From positions 56,274,773 to 56,338,772 of the forward strand of contig NC_079495.1 of the NCBI RefSeq assembly GCF_030052815.1: DNA of 64,000 nt, read 5' to 3'. The first letter of the stretch is position 1, and the number at the start of each line of letters is the position of its first letter. The notes under the pieces are model-generated. The model was not told the origin of the DNA and made no database searches. It saw only the letters and a program-made list of their open reading frames with translations. Source of the stretch: Hevea brasiliensis (lineage: Eukaryota > Streptophyta > Magnoliopsida > Malpighiales > Euphorbiaceae). Position numbers and translations under genes: made by a program. Shown here piece after piece: positions 12,174 through 22,631 of this stretch.

Positions 12174-13245
12174 TGTGTAAGTGGACTGAAATTTCAGTCA
12201 CTCTGCTGCTATCTTTAGGCAGCCTACACATTCACTTGGCTATGCTATATTTCAGTCCAAATTGTGGTCAACTTACCTAAAATGGTCACTAATTGACCCT
12301 TAAAATGTTCTCTAACAATTTCCTAAGCCAAGTCAAATTTTTACTCTTAAAACCCTAGCTCAAATTCAAGGGTTACACCAATTACCTTAGTTAGCATACC
12401 AATTCATTATACTTGTGTATATGTACCTTAAACATCATTTCTAATCCACTCTAAGTCCAACAAAACACTCATTTCTATTCCTTCAATAGGGCTGCCAAAA
12501 TTCATGGCATTCATACACATAATTTTTATTCATTTTAGTTACAATTCCTTACTTATTTCAAGTCCCTTAACATAGAAATAAAGAGCTTTAGGTGTATATA
12601 TGCACTAACCTTTAAGTGGCAGATTTTTCCCAAGCTAAAACTTCACTTTTCTTCACTTTCTAGGCTGCCAAAAGGTTATGCAAGGTGTAAGAATAAATTT
12701 TAGTGAAAGGGGTAGGAGGAATTATGGTGAAAAGAGGAGAGAAATGAAGCTTTGGTTGAAAATCAATGGAGGTTTGGCTATGGAATTTGAGAGCTACGGG
12801 TGAGCTTTGTGAAGGTGAGGGCTGCTGGAATTTTAGGAGCTTTTGTTGTATTCTTATACATATTTTATTAGTTAATTTAAGTGTTGACTAAATGTGATTG
12901 GTGGGTAAGTGTTTAATGACATCATATGATGTCATAATTGGTATTTTCTTCCATTTTTTTTTCTTCTCTTCTCTACTCATTTTCACTTTAATTTTTGGTA
13001 ATGTTTCTTCATATTTTATGTCATAATAATTATTTACTCAACTGGACAAGTCGGCCAAAAATCACCTCTGAAGGCGAAATGACCAAAATGCCTCCGTTTG
13101 GCTTAATGGGTCAAAATTGTCTGTACCGATTGAAAAAATTTTCTAAATATTTTCTTGGCATTCTAATGCCATAGGAACCTCAATGGCCCTTCTCTGGAGT
13201 CTCAATAATTATTTTATGAATTTTTCCCCGGGTCTAGGGCTCCTC

Positions 13246-13262
13246 GTTGCGAGAACCGCAAC
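13246..13262. other. Conserved LTR hairpin in E LTR 1
   Basis: GTTGCGAGAACCGCAAC can form a 6-bp stem (GTTGCG/CGCAAC) with a 5-base loop, about 210 bp inside the U3 end. Intact copies lie at 4589-4605, 30433-30449, 35210-35226, 38883-38899, 50791-50807, 57430-57446 and 62138-62154. The function is unknown. Confidence 0.6.
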
Positions 13263-13471
13263 TTCCCTCTGGTTACCCATCGCTTGGGCACCGGCTCGTT
13301 TAACTCGGTTGTATTTTATTTCTAAAATTTTTACTAAATTTTTCTTGTTAATATTTGAGTTAATTATGGTTCCTGACTTTAGTTTAAATATTTTTCCAGA
13401 CGTTCTAGCTGTCCGGACCGACACTGTCAATGAATGAGAATGTACGGAGTTGCTACTGGGAGGGTGTTACA

Positions 13472-13486
13472 ACTCTTCCCTTCTAA
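13472..13486 (-). promoter_or_regulatory. Element E polypurine tract
   Basis: The minus strand reads TTAGAAGGGAAGAG directly before the 3' LTR, the expected place for plus-strand priming. Confidence 0.75.
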
Positions 13487-13535
13487 TTTAAATTTCATCC
13501 TCGAAATTTACCTGACTTAAGTAATCAGGGAGTTT

Positions 13536-14199
13536 CTACCTTCTTGTTTCTTCACTTCCTTGTATCGCCTCATCAGTAACTGGGTTTGGCTCTTCCTGAG
13601 CTTCCATAGCATATACTTGTGGTGCCACCCTGACTTCGGGCTTTTCAACTGTCTCAGAAACAATCTTCTGTGAAATGTCAGCCATTTCTGCTCTACCCGA
13701 TCTTTTACCCCTTTGAACTATAGGGAAAGTTCTATCAACTTGTACCGGAGCTATTGAACCACTCCTCTGAGGGCAATCTCTTATGAAATGATCCGTAGCC
13801 CCACACTTGAAACACTCCCGCCAATAAATGACACTCCCCTCTGTGTCTTCTACCACAATGCATACATTCAGGCACTAGGGTTGATCCCCTTGTTATTGCA
13901 CCCGGAGAACTAGCTATAGATATTCCAATCTGGCCTCTGTGGCCCTGTGTCTGATCTTGTGAACTAGAACCCTTAAACTTCTTACTATCAGTTGGTATAC
14001 CCGATCGCCCGGTCCAAATTCCCTCTTACGCTGCCTGTCTTTCCTATTTTGTTCATTTATTCTCACTTTCTCCACTTTTAATGTAGCTTCCACTAACTTG
14101 GTGAAGTCAGTGATTCCCAAGGCAGTGACCATGAGCTTTATATTATCGTTCAATCCCTCTTCAAATCTCTTGCACCTTTCGGCCTCATTAGGGACTATC
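13536..14199 (-). pseudogene. Element E gag, 3' part, fused to chromodomain tail
   Basis: After the F insertion, gag resumes with LNDNIKLMVTALGITDFTKLVEATLKVEKVRI. It then passes a frameshift near 13900 and reaches the CCHC knuckle CFKCGATDHFIRDC, with all four ligands present. The frame continues through AMEAQEEPN, which matches the point just before the protease in A. It then changes at once to VTDEAIQGSEETRR and a stop (13536-13538). That last piece matches the chromodomain end of A and C (NTEEATWESEETMR). So one deletion removed protease to integrase and joined gag to the last dozen chromodomain codons. The 5' part of this gag is at 26297-26880. Confidence 0.82.
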
Positions 14200-17100
14200 T
14201 GTCACACCTTACCCCTCTGTAAGGCATAACATGATCCCGTAGTATACCTAATGAATTACCAACTCCGTCTACTGATAACCCATTAAATACACTACAAGGG
14301 ATTTTAAAAACTTTTCTTACTTCTTTTACAGTGGTGAGCACTATTTACAGGTGTTAAAAACTTTGGTGAACTGAGGTGAAACAACTAACTCATTTGATTT
14401 ATTTGGAATTTCTGTAAAAATTTTGGCAAGGTGCCATCTGTATTTTAGATAAAACAGCTTCTTGTAAAACTCAGAAAGCACTTCTATAATTTTCCAAATC
14501 TCAACTTCAATACATTTCTCAACACAACAATTCATCAACTCAATTCCATAGAAATTTTTCAAAGTCTGAGATAAGGAAATATAATACAACTTTTACAATC
14601 CAAAACACTCATAATTAATTTACAACTTCATGTACAATTTAATTTAATTTACAACTGCTCAAAACCAAATACAATATGTACATACAGTGTCATACATTAC
14701 AAGATAAAGCAAAAGCGGTATACTCAATATACTGTAATCCCTCATTGGATGTATATGCACCTAGTCTCACGCTCTGTCTATCTCTCTACTGCGATAAAGA
14801 ATAAAGCTATCATTTGAGACAATGTCTCGAGTGCAAAACATTAACCAAATACAATTTAAATCACAATTCATAAATCATGTAAATAGTGGATACTTAAAAC
14901 CATAGTCAAATTTAAGACAATAAATGTCAATAAGAATTTAAACTCCATTTCTCAATATCACAATAATTTTCCATAAGTCAGATCAGGTTTGAATTCAAAA
15001 GACAGTATATGTCAATGAGAGTTTAAAATCCATTTCACAATCTCACAATACACATCAGTAAATCACACACAGCTTAATCATGATCCATAATTCAATTCAT
15101 CCCAAAAGCCGATGGCTAATGAGGTATTCAATTCATCCCAAAAGTCGATGACTAATGAGGAATAACATGGCTAGCTAGCAAAAATATGAGTACTCATTCT
15201 ATTCGTCCTCAACAGGCACACACCTCAACACTTCAGCCAGAGAGGGAATTCAATTCATCCCACTAGACAAGCTAGAGAGGAATACAATCAATATACATGA
15301 TAGCTGTGGTTTCAAACCAATTACAGTGCTTTTCAATCAATAAGTATCCATCAATGTCATTCAAATAGTTTTTCACAGTTTCAAACCATTCACAATATTT
15401 TTCAATCAATAAGTGTCCATCAAACACATTTCCACAATTTAAAACAATGATATACAAATAATTAATATTTATTTCCATTGAAAATAATTCAAAAGAAACA
15501 GTTGTTGTGCACAAACCTCTGATATTTGTCTCCTGGTCTTGACTCAGTATTTCTTTCCCTTTTGCTGAGTCCTTGTTAACTGAGAAACACAATTTGAAGT
15601 GTTTCAGTACCAAATTAAACTATCTCTATCGATGGGGTTTGGTAAATAATGCACTGAACTCAATTATTCGCTTAATCACCTAATATACCGACCCTCGATG
15701 CGTTTTAGGTAAATTAGGTTTTAGTGTCGTTAATATGTCACACTCGATAGGGTTTTAGGTTTGGTATGTTTTACCAAAGTCATTTCCTCGCTTAGTGCAT
15801 TTTAATGCAAATTGCTGGATTCCGGAACACTGGTTTGACCTAACCGGACGATCTTGTTCCCTCGGTTTTCGGGTCTCGGTCGAAACTACAAACTTGTAGA
15901 TCTAGGTCTTATTGCATGCGGTGCAAAATTTCAGGTCAATCCGAGTTAAGTAGACCAAGTTATGGTCATTACACTCTTGCTGGTCAAATGGTACCATTTT
16001 AGGTCAATTTTAGGTCAAAGTGGTCAATTCTGGTTCGGCCAGTTTTTGGACCCGAACTTGTGCAAGTTGTTTGACTTGCTTATGGTCATTTCTGGGCTTT
16101 GGTGTCTTCATAAGACTTGTAGGTATGGGTCTTAACTATTCTTGGTCAAAATTTCAGGTCAATTGGACCTGGTTTGAGTGAGTTATGGCCTAAACACTCA
16201 CTGCTGCCCAATTGGTCATTTTTCAGGTCCTAATTGCATCTAATCCGAATTGGTCAAATTTTTAGGTCACCTTGCAAGCAGAATTTTGGCATGGTTTCTC
16301 AATGAAAGTTGGCACATTTTGTGCCTAGTTTCACCTCAAATTGGTCTCATACTAATTAAGGTTACACATTCAAGGTTATAGGCCAAAATATACACTGCCC
16401 TTAATATGCATTACACACCCCAACTTCAAACACACACTTACCTTTGCAAGGTTTACTTCCATACCCTACCAAACTGTTTTGGCACATTACCAACAACATT
16501 TTCTACATAACATTAGCATTATTTTGGGCAGATTCCAATCACCCTCAACACACCAAATATCATTCACAATTACAATTTCTAAGTACCATTACAAACACAC
16601 CTAAACATTACAAACTTTACATACACTTTACAATGTAAATTGACATACATATCATCAATCCTTCTAGGTCAATATGCTGCCCACACTCCCTTCAATATAC
16701 ACCATTATTCAAGTGTCCACAAGCTGCCACAATTCATTCATCAACATCACATTGCCGTACCATATGCCAATTCCCATCAAAGTGCATCATTCACCATATA
16801 TACATGCATTAAATCACTAGGTTACTAAATCACCATGATTAACATTATTTCTCATCAATTATATACACAAATACCTCATCAAAAACGTGACCCATGGCTG
16901 TCCAAAATGGCAACAACAATAACCCTTCAAACTCAAAATTTTCCTTCACCAAACCAATACCCATAACATAAACATAAACTTTAACAAAGAACTTCTCAAA
17001 AATGCAAACTTACCTTTAATTGTAAATTGCTAAACCTTCACCAAACTTCCCAAAATTGGTATCAATATCTTCCTTGTGATGTGTAGACAAATTTTAGTGA

Positions 17101-17884
17101 AGAACACTAAGTGAATGGAGTTGAAATGGAAGGAGGGATCAAGCTTGCATGAAAATGTCCATGGAGTTTTCTCTCCCTTCATTCACGGCTTGGATGGTAA
17201 ATGAAGAAGATGAAGTGGCTGCTGGACATAGTGGACTTACATCAGCCCCATAATGTGTTTATTTTATTCCCTTAGTGGTCCACTTACTCTAATTAATTCA
17301 TATTATAAGTTACTTTCACTTAATCCACATTTAACCCATTATTTCCACTATTTATTTTAGGTACCATCAAATTAATTTTTCATTTCATTTTCTAAGTGTA
17401 ATACTATTTATTTTTAATGGACATTTAGGTCAAAAGACAATTCGGGATGTCAAATGACCATAATGCCCTGTTCGGGTGGCTTTCCGATTTTTCGAATAAC
17501 AGTATTTTGTCTGCTTTTTCGATTTCTCACTTTTCTTTGTACTAATTATTTAATTTTTCTTTGATCTTTCTAATGATATTTACTCTTCAACAATGGTCTA
17601 TTTAAGTCCTAAAAATGTTTCCCGTGGTTCCGCATGATCCGAGGGTTAGTCAACGGTCCACGCCGTGACTTCCCGGTGCGGTCACCCATCGCTAGGTTTC
17701 CCGGCTCGTTTAACTTGATCACATTTCTTTGCTATGATTTTTCCTTTGTTTTTCTTGTGTTTTCTTTTCTTTTATTTCATTATTTTATGTTTCCTCACTC
17801 ATATCGGCACGGTTCTAGGCATCCTAGCTATCCGACAACACCGTCACCGAGCGTGAACGCACTACCGAACTTTGGGGTGTAACA
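14200..17884 (-). repeat. Element F LTR 1 (3' LTR), type 2
   Basis: It starts TGTCACACCTTACCCC and ends GGGGTGTAACA, 3685 bp. It contains the hairpin GAGACAATGTCTC (14816-14828), three degenerate ~200-bp units (15885-16385) and, near the U3 end, the block CACCCATCGCTAGG...CCGGCTCGTTTAAC shared with type-1 LTRs. Short open frames here (for instance 16444-16638) also occur unchanged in LTR 2 and are not recognisable genes. Confidence 0.93.
15885..16385 (-). repeat. Three degenerate ~200-bp units in F LTR 1
   Basis: The units end in CAAGTTATGGTC (near 15968), GAGTTATGGCC (near 16191) and GGTTATAGGCC (near 16385), each with the AAATTTCAGGTCAAT-like core upstream. This is the same three-unit plan as in type-1 LTRs, although the sequences have diverged widely. 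Confidence 0.6.
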
Positions 17885-17885
17885 A

Positions 17886-17899
17886 TTCTCCCCCCCTTA
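17886..17899 (-). promoter_or_regulatory. Element F polypurine tract
   Basis: The minus strand reads AAGGGGGGGAGA directly before the 3' LTR. The plus-strand copy is TTCTCCCCCCCTT. Confidence 0.85.
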
Positions 17900-17934
17900 A
17901 ATAAATTTCGTATCGAAATATTACATGGCATTAG

Positions 17935-18660
17935 TCTCTGAATAGCTGTGGGTGTTGTCTCCTCATATCATCTTCACGTTCCCAATTAGCTTCTGGCTGA
18001 ATGATGGTTCCACAAAGACTTTAACCAGTGTATCTGTTTGTTCCTCACCGCTTCACCTCATATGCCGTAATTTTTATGGGTTCTTCCTCATATGAAAGGT
18101 CTGGATTTACTTCAATCTCTTCTACTGTTAGTACATGAGATGGGTCTGACCTGTAACTCCTTAACATGGACACATTGAAGACACTGTGTATCCTTGCTAG
18201 CTCTGGAGGTAATGCCAACCGGTATGCTAAAGGACCCACTCTTTCCGTAACTTCATATGGTCCGATGAAACGAGGACTTAGTTTCCCCTTCGCCAAATCT
18301 CATAATCCTCTTCCAAGGAGAAACTTTGAGGAATACCTTATCACCCATTGCATACTCAATATCTCTTCTCTTGGATCAACATAGGACTTACGGCGGTCCG
18401 ATGCACCTTGAGTCTATCTCTCTCGATCAATCGATCTTTTCCTCTGTCACTGGACAATTTACGGTCCAATCATCTTCCTTTCACCTACTTCATCCCAACA
18501 TAAGGGAGTTCTACACTTTACGCCATACAAAGCTTCATATGGAGGCATCCCTATGCTTGATTGGTAGTTGTTGTTATAAGCAAACTCAATCAAAGGCAAG
18601 TGTGTATCCCAACTACCTTCAAATTCAATCACACAAGCCCGTAGCATATCCTCCAATATC
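17935..18660 (-). pseudogene. Element F integrase C-terminus and chromodomain (broken)
   Basis: Open stretches show EDMLRACVIEFEGSWD, PPYEALYGVKCRTPLCW and KGKLSPRFIGPYEVTERVGPLAYRL, then HSVFNVSMLRSY. A frame-shifted chromodomain follows near 17945-18060, with WNHH and ANWEREDDMR recognisable. There is no intron-like insert: GTTATTCAG runs directly into ATATTGGAGG near 18645-18665, unlike A and C. Frameshifts lie near 18050, 18300 and 18400. Confidence 0.82.
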
Positions 18661-19340
18661 TGAATAACCCTCTCGGGTCGCCATCATGCATGGGTGGAAT
18701 CTTTGTCTTTGAAGTTCAATCTAGTTCCTAGGGCTCTCTGAAGACTACCCCAAAATCTAGAAGTGAACCTAGGATCTCTCGGACACAATTGATCTTGGCA
18801 CTCCATGCAATTTTACAATCTCATATATGTACAATCGGCCAATCTTTCTAGGCTATAGTCCATTCGAATCGGCAAAAAGTGAGCGGACTTAGTCAATCAT
18901 CAACTATAACCCATCTTGCATCATGACTACTCTGTGTCCTTGGAAGTCTGTAACAAAATCCATAGTTATCCGCTCCCATTTCCACTGCATCGACAAAGGA
19001 TGTAACAAACCACTGGAACTTGATGTTCGCCTTTACTTGACAAGTTAGGCATTTGGAAACAAATTCAGCTATATCTCTCTTCATGCCCATCCACCAAGAA
19101 TGTTCTTTCAACCCTCTGTACATTTTAGTTCCACCAGGTGCATAGCAAATGGAGACTCATGTGCTTCCTTCATAATGATCCTGCCTCGGTTCCACATCAC
19201 TAGGAACGCACATTCTCGCTTCGATGTAGCAATAAACCATCATCTCTCACGGAGAATTCGGGTTTCTTGCCTGTTGAACTTCTTTCAGACTTCGATATTT
19301 TTCATCACTCGTGCGACCATTACGATCGATCAATCAACCG
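18661..19340 (-). pseudogene. Element F integrase zinc domain and core (broken)
   Basis: Fragments include MYRGLKEHSWWMGMKRDIAE with CLTCQ (zinc domain) and VIVDDW/TKSAHF-like pieces of the core. Many one- and two-base losses break the frame. The loss near 18685 changes what should be an [14 protein letters not shown] motif; the damaged bases there fall at CAG and CTG positions. It lies between RNase H and the integrase C-terminus in the normal order. Confidence 0.75.
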
Positions 19341-19377
19341 TTGTACATGCCATGCAACTACCGTCTGTCCCTCATCA

Positions 19378-19900
19378 TCAACCTCTAAACCGGCATCTTT
19401 GTGCTTTCAATTCATATACCATGGACAAAGGAGAAACTCTGAGACTTGCCATAGTCTTGCGACTTAAGGCGTCAGCCACCACATATGCTTTCCCTGGCTG
19501 ATAGTCTATTAAGCAATCATAATCTTTAATGAGTTCCAACCATCTCCTCTGCCTCAAATTCAATTCCTTCAGGTACCTAAGTACTTCAAGCTCTTGTGAT
19601 CTGTGAATATGTAGCCATTCTATCCATACAAATAGTCTCTCCAGATCTACACAGCAAAAACAAAACCTGCTAACTCCAGATCAAGTGTTGGGTAGTTCCT
19701 CACATGCGGTTTCAGCTGGCTTTATTCATAAGCAATGACATTCAGATCTTGCATCGATGCAGCCTAACCCATTGTGAGAAGCATCACTATAAAGCGTGTA
19801 TTCTTTACGGAGTAGGTAAAGTGAGAACTGAGCTTGATTAAGCACCTCTTTAACTCATCAAAACTCACGACATTTATCACCCTTTGAAATTTTACATCTT
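19378..19900 (-). pseudogene. Element F RNase H (broken)
   Basis: The clear part is the tail, [20 protein letters not shown] followed by [16 protein letters not shown] (19378-19563). Upstream, in shifted frames, are pieces matching the DHKSLKYL and [10 protein letters not shown] motifs (about 19570-19800). The order RT, RNase H, integrase is kept. Confidence 0.75.
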
Positions 19901-19929
19901 TCCGGCGGCTTGGTCGGTGGAGAAGATAA

Positions 19930-20720
19930 CATAGAAAATCCCTTCACAAACCGATGGTAATATCCATTAAGCCTGTAAAATGCGAATTTCGTGATGTTCT
20001 GGCGGTTTCCAATTAAGGATAGCTTCTACCTTACTGGAATCTACCTTGATCCCTTCAGCTGACACAACATGTCCCAAAAAGGAGATTTCCTTCAGCCAAA
20101 ATTCACATTTCGACAATTTGGCGTACAGCTGTTTCTCCCTTAAAGTCTGCAGTACAATTCGCAGATGTCTATCATGCTCCTCTGCACTCCTCGAGTATAT
20201 CAAAATGTCATCAATAAACACCACCACAAATTGATCAAGATATGGTCTGAAGATAGTGTTCATCAGATCCATAAAAGCAGCTGGAGCATTTGTCAACCCG
20301 AATGGCATTACTAGAAACTCATAGTGGCCATATCGAGTTCTGAAAGCAGTTTTTGGACTCTGCTCTTGCACCTTCAACTGATGATAACCAGATCGCAAAT
20401 CAATTTTGGAGAATACTGCTGCACCCTTCAACTGATCGAACAGATCATCAATGCGAGGCAATGGATATCTGTTCTTTATTGTCACCCTATTCAACTGCCT
20501 GTAGTCAATGCATAAGCGGAGTACCATCCTTCTTCTTAACAAACAATACTGGTGCTCCCCAAGGTGACACACTAGGCGGATGAAGCCCTTTTCAAGTAAT
20601 TCTTGTAATCAGTATCTTGACTCCTTCAACTCTGCTGGTGCCATTACGTATGGCGTTATGGAGATTGGATCCACACCAGCGAACATTAATTTCAAATCGC
20701 ACTTCTCTTTCCGAGGTAAT
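19930..20720 (-). pseudogene. Element F reverse transcriptase (broken)
   Basis: The open stretch 19967-20572 holds [51 protein letters not shown] and the catalytic [12 protein letters not shown], then [10 protein letters not shown]. Frame breaks occur just upstream near 20520-20580 ([12 protein letters not shown] region) and downstream near 19975. The protein differs from the A and C RT at many sites, which agrees with F belonging to a separate family. Confidence 0.9.
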
Positions 20721-20899
20721 CCCGGCAATTCATCAGAAACACATCCGAAAGTCATGTTTGTAGAGATGTCCTTCAATCTTTGGACTCCCCACTTGGGTGT
20801 CTACTACATGTGCCAAGTATGCTTCACACCCTTTTACGATCATTTTTCCGCTAGTGCAAATTAAATGATGTTGGATGGCAATAGCTGCCTCTCCCCATG

Positions 20900-21290
20900 T
20901 ATCACCACATCAGCATCGAGGAGACCAAAAGTGACTGTCTTGATCTGATCAATCATGGCATGATGCCTAGCTAACCAATCCATGCCCAAGATGATATCAT
21001 AATCTCTGAAGGGCATTTCAATGAGATCGACAGAAAGTGTGTCCTTGGATCACCAAAGGGCAATCTCTATACATCCTATTAACCACGACCTCTGTCCTAG
21101 CGGACTTGTTACTAGCACCTCAAAGTCCATTTTTGTACATGGAACAGCAATGCAATCAATGATGCTAGCACTCACATAAGAATGGGTAGAACCCGGATCA
21201 AATAGCACAAATACATTCTGGTTAAAAGTTGAGAAGGTACCAGCCACAACATCAGATGTCTCTGCCTCTTCTCTCTGTCTCATGGCATAG
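20900..21290 (-). pseudogene. Element F aspartic protease (broken)
   Basis: The active-site segment reads [16 protein letters not shown] inside 21050-21283. The downstream ILGMDWL-like part lies in another frame near 20960-21000. It uses the same DPGSTHS active-site variant as A and C. Confidence 0.82.
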
Positions 21291-21339
21291 ACTCGAGAGC
21301 ACCTTTATTCTTGACTGCTTTTCTTGTGCCTTGGCCTGT

Positions 21340-22450
21340 CGGGTTACCTCTACCCCCTGCCTCTACCTCTGCTAGGTGGTTGTGAGCTTACGTGACAGGC
21401 TCTGACCCTTCTGCAGAGTAGGAGGTGGTCCAACTCTGCGACTGCGGTGCAGTCCTTGGCAAAGTGTCCGGTGCCTCCACAGTTATAACAGGCTCCAATA
21501 GCCTTGTAACAGATTCCACCATGATTCTTTCCACAAGTTTCACATTGGCGGGGAGGATAGGAACTTCTGGTACTCTGCTGACCAGATAGGGGAGGTCTCT
21601 GTCCCGAATGTCTTCCCCTACCAGATTTCTTGCCACCTCTGCCATGTCCCCCATAGTTCTTCCTCTTTCCAAGATAACCACCGGAACTCGATCTCTTGAT
21701 TTTCCCTCTTTCTCTGTCTTCTCGACCTCTTCTTCTCAGAGCAATCTCAAACTCAACTCTTTCCAACTCTAGGGCTTGAGAAACAAGTTCGAGAAGTTAG
21801 TGTGTTTGAAGCCGAGCACTTGTACTGACGTCGGGCTTCAAGCCGCTTCAAACCTCTTGCATCTCTCCTTTGGTAGAGAGTAGACTCACCGCATAATGGC
21901 TAAGGCGGAAAATTCTCTTTCATACTCACCACCGATCGCCCCTCTGTTTCAAACTTAAGAATTCTTGTAGCTTCGGTCTACATAAGCATCGAGGATGTAT
22001 TTCTGCAATTCCCGAGGAAGTCATTCAGTCAAGATTGCAGTTCTACGGTGTGGGAATGGTTTTCCACCTACCATAAGCATCCCCTTGTAGTAAGGATACC
22101 GAGTATTCAAGTCCGAGCTCCTGCACAATGAAGTTTCTTGAACACCCTATCCATCCTCTCTAACCACTGCTCACTTCTAGAGGATCTATCGTCCCCTTGA
22201 ACTCAGAGCCCCATACTTCATCAATTTATCATCTTGTCTCATAGGAGTGTGGTTGTACCACGTGTCTGAATTGGGACTTGAGTAGGTGCATTACCAACCA
22301 TTTGTTGGAATATTGCAGCCACTGGCCGAGCGAATCGAGCAGAAATCGCGATGCTGCAGTGGTCTTCTTGAACCACGACATTTTGTACAATGGGCATCCC
22401 CTTGCACCTCGACCTCAATAGATGATCGATGAACGATCACCCTCTTCCAT
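21340..22450 (-). pseudogene. Element F gag (broken)
   Basis: The best part, 21350-21766, is Arg/Gly-rich and carries two zinc motifs: CETCGKNHGGIC (CX2CX3HX3C) and CYNCGGTGHFAKDC (CCHC, all ligands present). A probable start lies at 22450 (MEEGD). Between them the capsid region is recognisable only in pieces, in all frames, with stops and frameshifts. The layout of two zinc motifs before the protease matches A and C. Confidence 0.8.
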
Positions 22451-22612
22451 ATTCAATGCGAGGATCTTAGCTTTCTGAACAATAACACAAGAATATTCAC
22501 TCGTTAGTGCATATTTATCAGTAATGTCTTGTATGTATCAAACAATGATATTGAGCGGTTGTACTATGCGAAAGAACATTCAAATAACAGTGAAAAGCAA
22601 TTTAAAAACTTT

Positions 22613-22623
22613 GCTCGATACCA
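22613..22623 (-). promoter_or_regulatory. Element F primer-binding site (one base lost)
   Basis: The minus strand reads TGGTATCGAGC, which is the tRNA-iMet match TGGTATCAGAGC with one A missing in the CAG. The loss is typical of the damage seen elsewhere in F. Confidence 0.8.
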
Positions 22624-22631
22624 CTAAAACA

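Larger units (their letters stand above)
9837..13471 (-). repeat. Element E LTR 1 (3' LTR), type 1b
   Basis: It starts TGTGACACCCC and ends GGGTGTTACA, 3635 bp. It contains the hairpin CTAAGCATAAAGCTTAG (10450-10466), the type-1b block with ATGGGACGCAGAACGTCAAC, a 21-bp minisatellite (10875-10930), three ~200-bp degenerate units (11704-12173) and the GTTGCG/CGCAAC hairpin (13246-13262). Small open frames in it are not genes. Confidence 0.92.

Noticed and set aside
16444..16828. Two open frames repeated exactly at 24854-25238
   Set aside because: They lie in the two LTRs of F, so the repeat reflects LTR identity. The sequence is AT-rich and without recognisable protein features.
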